Positions 22,570 through 35,407 of a stretch of 64,000 bases of DNA are shown in pieces. Position 1 is the first letter of the stretch, and each line of letters opens with the position of its first letter. A program made the translations under genes and the position numbers. The stretch spans positions 6,882,001 to 6,946,000 of the forward strand of contig OZ038532.1 of the NCBI GenBank assembly GCA_964036665.1, given 5' to 3'. The notes under the pieces are model-generated. The model was given only the letters and a program-made list of their open reading frames with translations, made no database searches and was not told the DNA's origin. Source of the DNA: Gordius sp. MW1. Taxonomy: Eukaryota; Nematomorpha; Gordioida; Gordea; Gordiidae.

Positions 22570-24391
22570 GGTCCTCCCCCAAAAAGGGAGGACTATTACC
22601 TTTTTCCTTTATAATTTAGACTTCCGAATATATAATTTTTATTTAATTACGCGAAACACAAAAATAAGAAAGATAGAATGAATAAATAATGATGAATGAA
22701 TTCTAATATCGAGCGATCGGGTATATAATATTAATTATCGCTCAATCACCGTGATGCCATAATATCTCTCAACGTGGTGATATATTAATAATCAAGAGTG
22801 CAGGGTAATTAAATTCGAAAGGCAGGGTAATTAAATTCGATGACACTGGGTAATCATAATCATATCTATTTATAACGTTACTAACAAAAATGAAAATGAA
22901 TCATCACGGAACGCGTACAAGAAGTGTGAGAGGGGGGGGGAATAAAAGGGGTAATAAAACATACTTTAAACCCTACAAACACCACACTTCCCCCTTTATC
23001 GAGATGTCAAAGACTTAAAGTCCTGCCGTTCCGATAAAGGTATAGGGGTTTCAGTGTTGTACCATTTTAAGACTAAGGCGGACTAAGGTCGAGGCGGCGA
23101 CTTAGGTCGAGGTGGCGATTTATCAATTTAACAAAGTCTAAACAAACCATAGGTATAAGTATAACCAACATAATCTTCAAACATTTCGTGAAATTTAGCC
23201 CATTAATATAATTTATCGTCTGACATCTACTCCCAGTTTATGACCTTTGCCCTCAGATCGACTCAGCGATAAAAAGGGTACGTCATGGCTAGCGGACCTT
23301 TTGTCCCAGCTCTGTAACGCACCAAGCAACAGTCGCAACCAAAATTATAATAAATCCTACTAAATTATCCCAAGGCTGTACCGTTTTACTTTTATTTTAT
23401 ACCTACACCGTCAATTGTCATTTTATACATTATCATTTCTCTCGCCACCCCTTCCTAATTTTATAAAAACATGCGCAAACCGCCAATAATAATAATAATA
23501 ATAAAAGAAAACGGGGGGTTTGGTTTAATATTGGTTAATAACAATACAATCGCCATATCATTAATATATGTGAAAAAAAACAAGTGTACTATCTTAGATA
23601 ATATTTAAGTATCGAATAATTGGTGTGAATATATTTTTCATTTGTTGACATTCAGGTATGCTTCAGTTAGGGTGGGTATTTGCTTAAGAACTTTTTCCCT
23701 TTCGTTAGGTGTATTCGTGTCTGAGAATATTTCTTGCACTGAATTAACAAACGGAATAGCTAAGTGGTTCGGGATTTTCATTTGTCTGAAGATATTTGCC
23801 AATATTTTGTCTTGGGGTTGGTTGCCGAAGGTTCAATAGATCCACATTTTCTAACACCACTTATATGTTTGCATTTGCAACACTTATTCCTTATTACCAT
23901 TAATTTATTTATAATTCTAATTAATATATTTCATAAGAAAAACATGGAATTAAAAACGGTCTATTAAACTTATTACTTTATTTAAATCTAACGAGTCCTC
24001 TCCCAAAAGGGAGGACTATATATTTTCTACCTTATTTTCTAACCTGACTTTATTTTCTACGCGACAAGAAAATATAATAATTATTATGAATTATATATGA
24101 ATTATAATATCGAACGATCGGGTATATATAATATTAATTATCGCTCAATCACGGTGATGCCATAATATCTCTCAACGTGGTGATATATTAATAATCAAGA
24201 GTGCAGGGTAATTAAATTTGAAAAGGCAGGGTAATTAAATTCGATGACACTGGGTAATCATAATCATATCTATTTATAGCGTTACTAACAAAAATAAAAA
24301 TAAATCATCACGGAGCGCGTACAAGAAGTGTGAGAGGGGGGGGGATAAAAGGGGTAATAAAACATACTTTAAGTACCCTACAAACACCACA
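22570..24391 (+). mobile_element. Element with about 400 bp terminal direct repeats
   Basis: 22570-22986 and 23993-24391 are near-identical direct repeats. Both begin with a GTCCTC.CCC..GGGAGGAC hairpin, then share gcgatcgggtata, tatctctcaacgtggtgat, cagggtaattaaatt twice, and caaacaccaca at the end. They look like LTRs of a small retroelement with about 1 kb between, although the TG end is not evident. The interior has no retroviral motif. A frame at 23642-23839 is not recognisable. Confidence 0.6.
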
Positions 24392-25700
24392 AAATGTCAT
24401 GATATTTGGAACTGCGGTAACTACTTTTACAGCCTTTGACCCATGAGGTTAAACACATTTTTTTGCTTTCCCATGATATTCGTAAATATATAATGCTAAT
24501 ATAACAAACCAATAAATTCAATAGCAATTAATATTATTTATTGCATTTATTTTTACAATGTGTTTATATATATACACACTTTAACTATTTGTTTTTATCC
24601 TTCAACAATCCAATCCCACATCTTGCGTCATAGTTAATTGTCCGGGTTAACCTATGCCATTTTGCCAGTACAGAACACGAAAATAGTAGCGCTCGCTTGT
24701 TTTAAATATCAAGTCTGTTTTGTTCACAACTAAAAATTAATAAACAACAACGATACAACCTGAATCAAAAATCAGTTTCTATAGTAGGTTACAAAGAATA
24801 ATTTGAATTTCTGATGTTTTAAATATACTTATCGCTCAGAAACTATCATACCGCCTCACTGTCCTGACTTGTCCAACGCTGGATTATCTAGGCCTACTAA
24901 AAACAAGTGTCGTGTGTCGCGCTCAGCGACCTCCTAATATTCTTATTAAAATGTATCCATGTCGTGGATAGTACATATTATATGACTCAGATAAAAACCA
25001 GCTCACATATATATTACAACAACAACTTTGTAATGTAAAAATTTACCGTTTTATTGTAGATGGTGTTTATGTGAGATTGATCTTTTATATTAATCTTCGT
25101 TATAAACGTTATAGTGTCCAATGATTCGGATTAGAGGTCATGTAAGAATACCATTCATACAATCCTCCTTTTCATACATTAATTTGAAAGGAATCGTATC
25201 CAATATATACAAAAAGCATCATAAATATAAATAACGAGGAGCAAATAAAAGGTAGCTATTGCCTATATAATACATATAAAACATTTAAATGGACAATATA
25301 AGATTAAGGGATTAACTAAAATATAATATATGTAAAGGTAACGATAGGTGATAAAGATGATCATAGTTTCTGCTAAAACATCTTAAATTTTAATCTCCCT
25401 GTGATATAAAAACCTTATAACTATGTTTTATGGCATATGAATAAATACACCTTGATCATATACTAGAGCTTAAGTATAGTTGTGCGTGCATGCGCGTGCT
25501 TTGTACTAGAGTCCAAGAAAATTGCATTTTATCGGCCCGAACCTTTTTAAGGTGCAGCGCCTAATATATATCTATATCTCCAAGATACACTAGCCTATTA
25601 TAATCTTAGCCTTACATGTGCAACAAAGGGGCGCAGGACGTAGGGAGCGAGCCTACGTTCGGAAGGTAGCGGCGACTTTCGGTAGTGGGGGATGATTGGG
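24392..25700. other. AT-rich spacer, no gene seen
   Basis: I see no exon, RNA gene or clear mobile element in this stretch. A G+C-richer patch starts near 25620 and leads into the decayed retroelement. Confidence 0.4.
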
Positions 25701-25739
25701 TTCACGGCTGGCTAGGCAACGTCACATAAATAGCCAGGA

Positions 25740-27620
25740 GCAGCGCCATTAACACCATCTCCCCTGACGATGGCCCGACACTGGAAGAACCTGATATTCC
25801 CTTTTCTTCCACTACGCCGCTCCTTTCCAATCAATGTGCCGGGACATCTGGCCTCTCAATGGACGGAGGTAGATCCCGGTGGCGGGGATCAACCTATCAT
25901 CAGCGAACAGTCCAACATCCCCATTTCTCCATTCACCAACATTCGCGCTATATTTCTACGGCCCCACTAAATACAACCTCGCTTCTTTTCCCGATTCCCA
26001 ATCCTCGTTCACTTACAATATCGCCAAGGGCTTAACACCTCGAGTTTGCAGACAAGCCATTATCAGCAACAAGAGTTCACCCCATATCACGACAACATAG
26101 ACAACTATCATATGAAGGCATAGATTCTTATATTGTCCGAGAAAATCCACATACAATCTTCTCATCCATGTATTTTATTCCCAAATCTGATAAAAGCCCC
26201 AGACCAGTGGCGTAGACACGGGGGGGGGGGGGAAACGGGAAATTCCCCCCCCCCCGGATTTATGAAAAAATGAAATATTTTAGATCTAAAGTTTATATTT
26301 TATAGTTGTGCAACGTAACTGACCAAGTTGATTATTTATAATGACTTTCTTTATGTTTTATACCAGATTTTATAATTTTTATGTTGAAATAATAATGTTA
26401 GGGAAAAATTTTGGAGGATTTCCCCCCCCCCCCGGGAGAAAATCCTGGCTACGCGCCTGCCCCAGACTCATTGCGAACCTTAGCACAGTCAGCAAAAACT
26501 TCGTTAACTATCTATTCTCATTAAAATCAATCCCACCAATCCGCTCAACACTAAGAGAAGCTCGATTTGCCACCAAAATCGATATAAAATCAGCATTCTT
26601 ATCTATCCACCTGGATCCAGCCATTGCCCACTTGTTTAGATTTAAGCTGGGACGAAGAAAAATGCTATCGAGTCCTTCCCATGGGGGCAAGTTTCTCCCC
26701 AGACGTTTTCCAGCAGATTGTCTTGGATCTATGCAATATCTATTACGAAATGCCAATACAACTGTATCTGGACGGTATTCTTATGTATGGTCACAACCGT
26801 CACTATTTAAATTGACAATACCAGCTTTATAAAGCTGTGTAGTAAATGGAACATATCAATCAACGCTAAATCAACACTAGCACCAGCTATAGATAGCTCT
26901 ATCGTACTAGGGAATTAACATAAAGCCGCAGTTAATGTCACACTACACCAACTCCAACCCTCCTCCTCATCCACTAGTGGTTCAGGTGTGCTTAGAAATT
27001 CTAACACACTTCGTCTATAAGGTCACAGGGTGGTCCCGTTTCCTCTCTCCCTGGTATAACCTATTCCTCGGAAACAACCCACCACCGTTCAACAAACGCC
27101 TCTTAACGATGGAACTCGTGGAATTGCAGGAATCCCTGTCTTTCCCCTTCCAATGACTATAACATACAACTATGAGGTATCAGCATACGTCTCAACCCCT
27201 TTCCTGGGATTGGCTTATCGGTTATTTCCATAACCAAATCAGACGCGTTGGCAGCCTTTAAGTGTCATGGATTCATTCCTACTGTAATCCTCCTAGAAAT
27301 GTTGGCCATCCCATTAGTCTTTCTCAGATCAGTGAATTCTACAACATCTCTTCAAAAACGTGCACCGATCCGAGGACTGCATTTTACATCTTCAAAAAAG
27401 GCTCGGCTTGCGTACCTCAATTAAGTATTGATATGGTTATAGTTTTAGCAATCAAAAAAGGACTATAATGGATCCCCACGGACAGCAATTCAACAGATTA
27501 TCCCTCACGACATTGGTGCCCTGACATCTCACGTTGGCGACACATGCAAAGCCTAATCCTTAAAAACGAAATTTTAGAACCTACTTCTAGAGTAGGAACC
27601 AATTTGCTATGGGCAGAGAG
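25740..27620 (+). pseudogene. Decayed RT/RNase H retroelement (relative of 42.7-45.7 kb element)
   Basis: After a gag-like, Pro/Ser-rich start, the strand encodes VRENPHTIFSSMYFIPKSD near 26130-26190, then, past an inserted MITE, IANLSTVSKNFVNYL, ATKIDIKSAFLSIHLD (RT motif A), RVLPMGASFSPDVFQQIV (motif B) and YLDGILMYGHN (motif C, with Gly in place of the second Asp, 26764-26796). These line up with VITDLSEASKNFVHL, VKIDLKAAFFSIPLH, NVLPMGASFSP and YLDDILIFGE of the element at 43.8-44.7 kb. RNase H remnants such as WIPTDSNSTDYPS occur near 27467-27505. Several frameshifts are present. Confidence 0.78.
26205..26459. mobile_element. 255-bp MITE with G/C runs inserted in the RT pseudogene
   Basis: Exact flanking 8-mers ccccagac (26197-26204 and 26460-26467) are the target duplication. 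The ends CAGTGGCGTAG and CTACGCGCCTG are inverted repeats. A run of 12-14 G follows the left end and C-runs lie inside. 8-bp duplication and CAG ends indicate an hAT-type MITE. It splits the RT frame between PKSDKSPRP and the block that follows. Confidence 0.85.
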
Positions 27621-28120
27621 ACCCTAAGTCAGTCTAAAAATTGCACCATAATTCGACATCTATCTTTCCACTCTTCACCTTGCTTCTCCCCCAAACCGCA
27701 TCTCGGCCCTTTGTATCCCCTAAAATTTTGCTTTAATGCTCATATATATTATTCTCACACGACCTTTCACTTATACACATGTGAATATAAAATACTATAA
27801 ACTAGAGATGGGGGGATATCCCTTCGAAGACTCTACCTCTTTGCGTGTATGTTATTTGGGTATGAAGTTGTGATGTCGCTCTAGTTACAGTGTACACTGT
27901 TATTTTAAACATTGCCTTGTACCTCGGCCGAATACTCAATTGCCGTTGATTTGGATCAAACTTAAAAAAATTACTTAATATTTTGAAGATGTTTTCAGTT
28001 AAAATATTATGAGAACACAATTTACATCAGAAAATATTTTATTTTGCGTAAGATTTATTACTTCACCTCTCGTTTAGCTGCCCAATTACATATTCGTGAT
28101 ATATTTTGGTCTATCATCTC

Positions 28121-29564
28121 TAGTGATGCGGAAAACCCGAGAAAAATCTCGGTCTCGTCTCGTTTCGTCTCGGAAAACCGATACGAGACGAGACGAGAAT
28201 GTGAAAAATGGAGTCGAGATCGAGACGAGAATTTTGATGTCGAGACGAGACGATACGAGATTTTTTCGGCGAGATCTAGACTTTTTATTGATCGTTAGAT
28301 TTTAGTAAATTACTGTATATTTTAATTTGCATGATTTATATTTTAGGTATTAAGTGTAAAGTAAAAGTAAATCAATATGTATGGAATATATTGATATTAA
28401 AAAAATTCCTAAGTGTAATAAAAATTATGTATTTTTGTAAGCAAATTTAAAATTTAGCATTCATTTACTTACTTATGGTTGACACCTTAGTGTATAAGAT
28501 TTTAAAAATACAATAGAGTAATGAGTTTTCTAGAAGTTTTTATGCTTCAACTAATAGTATGCCTCCCAAATTTCTGAACCTTAATAAGACATTATGTGAA
28601 TACATAGTTTTGTCATATGCATTACTTTTCACATTATAATCTGGGTTGACAGGTGCATTCAAATTTACTATAATTTCTATAATTGTGCAAAATAAAATAA
28701 ATACACGACCTAATTGTACTAGATATTACTATTTAATGGCACCGTTAGTTAGATTGGAAGGTAATTATTTAGGATACAAATTTGATTATAATGCATTTTG
28801 TCATAAAATTTAATACGTGCACTTTAATTTACGGTTTAAAACCTTATGTCCTTGATCCTTTATTAATTCTGCTTTAATTGTTGTAAAAATAACATATTCC
28901 ATGAAGTGTAGACTAAAAAAACTATAAATAAAGTTAAAGTATAGGAAATTAAATTTATAACATTTGTATCAAATTCACTGTGTTAGTCAACTTTTAGATA
29001 ATTATAAGTTCCCTTATAGTTGACTTATTTGCATAATTGAGCAAACAATCCTTTATTAACTCTGAAGCTTCAAAGTAGACCTTAACATATTTAAGGCAAA
29101 CGTTTAAGTCCATTGATATTACCATCATCAATTATAGCCCATGGAGTTTATTGCATGTGTACTATAACGTTATAAACCACAAATGGAAGTGACTTTCAAT
29201 ACGAATATTATTATTTACGGAATTGATAATTAGTTGCACATATGAAAACGTAGTAAATTAATTTATATTGTCAGTGAGATGTCGTGTTCCGCTAAATCTT
29301 TAAAAAGTTTGTGTATTAAAGTTTTCCAAAAAATATAAAAGTTTGCCATTTGGATTTTTAAACACTTATTTAATATTTTTAATAAAACAGGGAAAAATTT
29401 TATTCCGTATATTTTTTTTAAAAAGTCGAGACGAGACGAGAATTCTCGTCGAGACGAGGCGAGACCGAGATTTTTCTAGACCGAGACGAGATCGAGATTT
29501 TCATAATCGCTCCCGAGACGAGACGAGATTTTGTTTTCGATACCGAGACGAGATCGAAACACTA
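28121..29564. mobile_element. hAT-type element with GAGACGAGAC subterminal repeats
   Basis: The exact 8-mer atcatctc flanks it on both sides (28113-28120, 29565-29572). The ends TAGTGATGCGG and CGAAACACTA are imperfect inverted repeats. Both ends carry dense CGAGACGAGA / TCTCGTCTCG arrays (28140-28265 and 29425-29560). The 1.1-kb interior is AT-rich with no transposase that I can recognise, so it is non-autonomous. Confidence 0.8.
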
Positions 29565-29639
29565 ATCATCTCTTGACACACGATAACTTTGTACCACTAA
29601 ACGTTAATTCCAAGGCTTTTTCCATATAATTCTTAACGT

Positions 29640-30690
29640 GTCACTCCCCATAGGCATTCTTGTCCCTTCCCACCTTTCTCGCCCATAAATTGCATAGCAA
29701 ATATGTTTCGTTCCCCCTTACCTTCCCCGCCTTCCCTTCCCCGCCTTCCTTTCCCCCTACCTTCCCCCCCCCCTTTCCTTCCCCCTTCCAACTGGTATTT
29801 AAATTAAATTAATATAGTGTTCTTGTTAATACCATTGATAATATGACTTTTTGACCGTGTCCTGGCTACTGACCAATGAAAAAAATTACCATTGGCCAAA
29901 TTGTGAATCGAAATTTTTTTTTTCGATTTTGGATTGGTTTATTAGGTTAACATTGATAATTACCCTATGCCCTCCCCTAGAAGGGCCTATGCCTTTACTG
30001 ATATGTGTCCCCCCTACAAAGGCCTATGCCTCTACTGATGTGGGTTCGATTCCCGGTGAGGCCAAATTCTTAATTACTGGTTCGATACCCGGAGAGGGCA
30101 AAAAAAAAATTTTCAATTAAAAAAATATATTGGACTTGTTAATACCATTGATAATATGACTTTGTGACCGTGTCCTGGCTAATGACCAATGAAAAAAATG
30201 ACCATTGGCCAAGTATAAATCAAATTTTTTTTCGTTTTTTGAATTGGTTTATTAGGTTAACATTGATAATTACCCTATGCCCTCCCCTAGAAGGGCACAT
30301 GCCTCTACTGATATGGGTCCCTGTGCCCGCTCCCCCTACAAAAGCCTATCTACTGATGTGGGTTCGAATCCTGGCGAGGGCAAATTCTAAATTGCTGGTT
30401 CGAATCCCGGAGAAGGCAAATTTTTTTATTTCTTTTTTTAAATTAATATATTGTTCTTGCTAATACCATTGATAATATGACTTTTTGGCCGTCCGTTGGC
30501 TACGGACCAATGGAAAAAATGACCATTGGCCACATTGTGAATCGATTTTTTTTCGTTTTTTTTCGTCTCGTATGTATTTACATCCTTTTTGACCGTCTCC
30601 TGGCTTCTGACCAATGGAAAAAATGATCATTGGCCAAAGTGTATCAAATTTCTTTTTCTATATTTTAAATATAGGCTATTTAGCAGTCTG
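29640..30690 (+). repeat. Array of tRNA-like and palindromic repeat units
   Basis: Two to three tandem units repeat the order: ccattgataatatgactttt, gaccgtgtcctggctactgaccaatg, a palindromic gaccattggcc block, ggttaacattgataattacc, CCTATGCC/CTCCCC blocks, then one or two tRNA-like 3' halves with B boxes (gggttcgaatcctggcgagg, ggttcgaatcccggagaagg). Similar arrays lie at 47.6-49.0 kb (minus orientation) and 50.2-51.3 kb. The B boxes suggest descent from tRNA genes. Confidence 0.7.
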
Positions 30691-31089
30691 CTGCAGTGAA
30701 AAAGACCTGGGTTTTTTTTAGCCGACCCTTGATCTTAGTCGACTACATCCAAAAAGACCTCAAGGTCTTTTGGTCTGTTTTTTTTAGTCGACCTTTAGGT
30801 TTAGCTGATATTTGGAGAAAAGACCTAAAGGTTGTTAGTCTATTTTGTTTAGCCAACCTTTAGGTTTAGTCATAATTTTGTTAATAAACCAAAGGTTTTT
30901 ACTTGTTATTATTAGTCGACCTTTGGTTTGGCTTAAGTGTTTTAAGGTGGTAGGAAAATAATATATAATTTAATGAGTGAATTTAAAATTAAGCAAAATA
31001 GTTACGGGTAGATTTTTAATTGTACTGATATGAGTTATAATGGTTGAGGGTGATTTTTAATATTGATACCTAGCTGTAAATTAGAATTT

Positions 31090-31560
31090 TAGGAATAAAT
31101 AATTTGTCAAAATTTGGTGACAATTGTCCTAATGGTCGTTTATGAAGCAAAATAAATTGTTTAAACGAAAATTGGTGGGGTAGGGTGTCATAAAATTATT
31201 ACAAACTTAAAATTTAAATTTGTCACCTTAGCTTGGTGATTATTGTCATTGGCATTTTTAGAGCTAGATAAATTATTTTAACGAAAATTGGTGGGTTAGG
31301 GTGTCATAAATTTATTACAAACTTAAAATTTAAATTTGTCACCTGATCTTCTTGACAATTGTCATAATTTCATTTTTAGAGCTTGATAAAGTATTTTAAC
31401 GAAAATTGGTGGGTTAGGGTGTCATAAAATTGTTGCAAACTAAAAATTTAAATTTGTCACCTGATCGTGAAAATTAATCCCAATTTGTCAACAACTTCGT
31501 GACAATTGTCATTTTTTGAACTAGATTTTAACAAAAATTGTTTGGTTAGGGTGTCATAAA
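31090..31560 (+). repeat. Tandem repeat of about 110 bp, four units
   Basis: Each unit contains acgaaaattggtgggttaggg, gtgtcataaa and aacttaaaatttaaatttgtcacct. Unit count differs between the arms of the fold-back element: about four here, about two in the inverted arm at 32430-32670. Confidence 0.75.
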
Positions 31561-31700
31561 AATGTTACCTAATCTCTCAAATGCTGAACTTATTACCCCA
31601 CCCGACCTATGAAGTGTTAAATTTGACAAAGCAATATAACCCCTATGACTGATAAATGTTAATGTTACTAGGTTGAAACCCATATATTATTTAATAGTTT

Positions 31701-32290
31701 TGTTGTAGCCGTGATAACTAAGCTGTTCGCGTCTTTGCAAATGAGATTAGTAGTACCTGTTCCCACTAAAGGGGAGAATAATGAGCGTGTGAATAAGATG
31801 TAATATACGTGAATAGATGTGCATAATTAGATGCAGACATTGGACGGTTAGCATCCCTCATTCAAATTGAGGAGGGCAACGACAAGTTTTAAATAGCGAG
31901 AATTTAACCATAAAAATCAGATGTTTATTTTGTCTTCGTAGAACATTTTAGTCCTACAGGAGAAGTTATTTATTGTTCCAACCAGGACACGTTAATCCTG
32001 TGGGGGAATATGTTTATTTTACATCTTTAGAAACACGTGGGTCCAGAGGAGATAAACGAAGAGCCAATCGATCTCAAATCCAATTCCTTTTATTTTACTA
32101 GTAGACGTAACTTGTTCCAGCTTTTGGGTTACCCGGAATTTAACCTCCGGGCATCGTTCTACTCCCACTTTATCCGATCAATATTATACCGATTTATTTA
32201 CTTCGCCACGTGTTTATATTATATGGAAATAAAAGGATTTGCGTGTTGATATTATATGGGAATAAAAGGATTTGCGGACTTGTAATTGGT
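31701..32290 (+). mobile_element. Solo-LTR-like sequence (plus orientation)
   Basis: Starts TGTTGTAGCC and includes gtgtgaataa, gatgtgcat, gcatccctcat, cacgtgggtc and, near the end, gaaataaaaggattt with an AATAAA signal. The same sequence, diverged, occurs in reverse at about 35408-36041. No second LTR in the same orientation or internal coding region adjoins it, so I read it as a solo LTR or a truncated element within the fold-back. Confidence 0.6.
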
Positions 32291-34533
32291 AGCACGAATA
32301 GACGAAACTTGTAAAGTTTAAACTAAGTTATTACTATAAATAACGAAGATAAAAAATATAAATTAAACTTAACAAGTATTATGGTGCAATTATTCTATTT
32401 AGCCAAGGTCACTATAATAAATTGACAACTAATTTAAAATTACTTTGTGGAACATTTTTATGACACCATAACCCACCAATTTTCGTTAAATTTTTTTATC
32501 TAGTTCTAAAAATGACAATTATGACGATCGTCACGAAGATCAGGTGACAAACTTAAATTTTAAGTTTGCAACAATTTTATGACACCCTAACCCACCAATT
32601 TTCGTTAAAACAATTTATTTTGCTTCATAAACGATAATTATGACAAATGTCACCAAATTAGGTTGACAAATGATTGATTCCTAAAATTATATTTTACAAC
32701 TAGGTATCAATATTAAAAATCACCCTCAACCATTGTTATAATCAAATCAGTACAATTAAAAAGGCACCATTAATTATATTGCTGAATTTTCAATTCACTC
32801 ATTAAATTATGTATTATTTTCCTACCACCTTAAAACACCTAAGCCAAACCAAAGGTCGACTAATATTAACAAGTAAAAACCTTTGGTTTATTAACAAAAT
32901 TATGACTAAACCTAAAGGTTGGCTAAACGAAATAGACCAACAACCTATAGGTCCTTTCTCCAAATATCAGCTAAACCTAAAGGTCGACTAAGAAAACAGA
33001 CCAAAAGACCTTGAGGTCTTTTTGAAAAATAGACCAAGACCAAACCTTAGCCATAACCTGGTAGAAACTAGAGACGGCATTCTAAGTTGCTTCAATAAAA
33101 AACAGAGTCCGACAAAGAAAAATTTGTTTTAAAGTTAAGTCCATTATTTTCGTAATATGTGATGGTTTTTTGCATCCTCGATCCAACTAGCATGTGGAAT
33201 GCCTAAAAAATTTTCTTTAATATAAATTTGTTAGAAAAGAGAATAGCTTGCATATTAAAAATTGAATCAAACTTGATCATTTGATGCTAAAAGTCATTGA
33301 TATGTACAACTTTACATTAATTAAAATGCGTTAAAAAATATTTTGCCTTGATAAGAAGCAGGGCTATTAATTGCACATCTTTTTGAATTAATTACTGCAA
33401 ACCATTTTAGTAAAGCTTGATCCGGTTTTACTTAATCTGCTAAAGTAAACAATTGATTTATATCAACTAGATTACTTTTTTTTGTCTTTTTTCTATTGAG
33501 AAATATGTTATTAGAAGCTGTCTGCAATTCGGCTACTTTTTAATAATTAGCTAAAGTTGATTTGCTGATATGTTTGGCCTCTTTAATGATTTTTAACTTA
33601 TCATATAGGTTATATTTTTTTCTTTCTCACTTAAACACCTATTAATGTTAAAAATTAATTTAAAAAATTTATAATCTTACCACTTATCCTTTTTTAGGCA
33701 TTTAACGGTTCCTAGGCATAAAACTGAAAACGCATAATCCCAAATATTAATGCTACCCTTGGCGCCAATTTACATATTTTAAAAAATATGCAATCATATA
33801 ATCAAGTTTTTACCCAATTTTTGGTTGAGAGAAGAAATCAAGATAAAAAAGAGAATATAAGTAAACTTAGTTATATATATATATATAAATTATTTTTACA
33901 GTGTCATAAATCTAAAAAAAACATGATCCTGGCCCATACTTTGATTATCTCAAAATCAGAGAGCAAAAACGTGGACAGGTGTACCTGACCTTTTTTATTA
34001 AGTGTATAAATTAAACTTTATATTCTCACATTTTAGGTGTACACTATTCATGTTTTGTTTAAAGACCACATGATGCCAACAATTAAATTCTCCCCTATAA
34101 ACTTTTAAAGACATACATGATATTTTTAACAAGCCATAACTAAGTGTGCAGTTCTATGATACTTATATTTAATCCAATGTTTTGGCAAGTTGATTTTGAG
34201 ATGACTTTCATTACGCTAAAAACGATATTCCCTGACATTATAATCAAGGTAATAATCAAACATTATGTAGTAAAATAAAATCTTTCTAGGTTGCAATTTC
34301 CATTTCTCCCAAACAATAATTAGCAAAGCTAAGAAATTGGGCCTTGCTAAAGAATACATTAAAGACAAAACAATCCAAACAGTTATTAAGCAAATATGCA
34401 ATACACCATATCCTAGAAAAATAGATGTAGATATAATTTAAAATGTATGACTTCCTCAGAACATCTCACTCATGTCGATTTGAAAAGATTTTTAAGATAT
34501 AATTAAAACGTTTGGGTGAATGATAATGCAGAA

Positions 34534-34650
34534 TTTCCATATAATTTATGGCAAAAGTATGAAGCTCTTGGTATGACTACTAATTATCATTTGGAAGGAT
34601 TCCATAATGCAATGAAGAAATTTGTAAAACAGCCACATCCAAATATATAG
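34534..34650 (+). pseudogene. MULE-type transposase remnant
   Basis: A 38-codon open stretch reads FPYNLWQKYEAL, then TTNYHLEGFHNAMKK and QPHPNI followed by a stop. The TNxHLEGxHN ... HPNI pattern is the C-terminal signature of MULE-family transposase domains. A run in the same frame continues past the stop with PNLKRTPEKYG. Nothing upstream is clearly related, so only a short remnant survives. Confidence 0.6.
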
Positions 34651-34839
34651 TTTTATCCTAACTTAAAAAGAACACCAGAGAAATATGGAAACAAAAATTA
34701 TACAAATAAACAATGGCAATTTTTTATATCAAATTCACAGAAAGCTGGAAGCTAAATGCCAAAGGATTAGGTGATTACAAATTTTTTTTTATTAAAAATC
34801 TATATTAGGTAAAATCTATATATATGAAAAATAAAAAAC

Positions 34840-35395
34840 ACGATCAATGAATAAATAAAAAGCGTGACTACTCTTCACCGAGTGCCAGATCCCAGGTGTC
34901 GGAAAATGCCTTAAAGGAATTATATCACGGTATTTATGAGTTTTGCGTGCTTCCGCTAGAGCTAATGGGTCAGCGATATTGTTAGAGGGTGCAAATACGT
35001 CGATGCAGGTAAAGTCCCAAGATAGGAACTTACCATCATCCCATGGAATTGTGAATGTTCCATCGGGGCGCATTTTACCCTCAAGAGTGGGTTCTGATGG
35101 TTCGAGAATAGAAGGGAAGCCGGCTTTTAGTAAAGCGGTTTATATCAAAAGGTTGATCTTTTGATGGCGAATGAAACGGAATTTGTTAAGTTTACAATGT
35201 AAGGGGTGATGGGCCCAATTAATTTGTTTCTTACAAATTTTACAAGTCAATTGCTTGCAAATTGGGATCCCCAGTCTCAAGGCGATCGCGTAAGTAATTT
35301 CGGGGTTTGAGAGTAAGAGCCCAGAGAACTTGCTTGGAATGCATTCCAGCTATTCGTGACCAGAGTCAGTCGTTAGGACCTGATGAGTTTGAATT
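34840..35395 (-). pseudogene. RPDG-domain retroelement fragment
   Basis: Read on the minus strand it encodes NPEITYAIALRLGIPICKQ, a Cys/His block with CKICKKQ and HHPLHCKLNKF, ILEPSEPTLEGKMRPDGTF, and then LSWDFTCIDVFAPSNN and LAEARKTHKYRDI. The same order is seen at 36655-37410. This matches a C-terminal domain (R-P-D-G, W-D-x-T-C, A-P-S, A-x-x-R-K-x-x-K-Y) that I associate with reverse-transcriptase proteins of widespread invertebrate retroelements. No RT is present here. At least one stop and a frameshift occur. Confidence 0.65.
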
Positions 35396-35407
35396 TTTTG
35401 TAATTTT

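Larger units (their letters stand above)
30725..33065. mobile_element. Large fold-back (long inverted repeat) element
   Basis: The left arm 30725-31575 and right arm 32415-33065 are inverted copies of high similarity, e.g. aagacctcaaggtcttttgg on the left and ccaaaagaccttgaggtctt on the right. The arms end with TTTGGTCGAC-type motifs. Towards the centre, the left arm has about four tandem units of roughly 110 bp (each with acgaaaattggtgg and agggtgtcataaa) and the right arm two. The centre holds an LTR (31701-32290). Structure resembles fold-back transposons with subterminal repeats. Confidence 0.75.

Noticed and set aside
23642..23967. Frames of 65-67 codons between the 400-bp direct repeats
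   Set aside because: No recognisable motif on either strand and no exon borders; kept only as interior of the element.
28044..28305. Two Arg/Glu/Ser-rich frames (84 and 69 codons)
   Set aside because: They are translations of the GAGACGAGAC repeats in the end of the hAT-type element.
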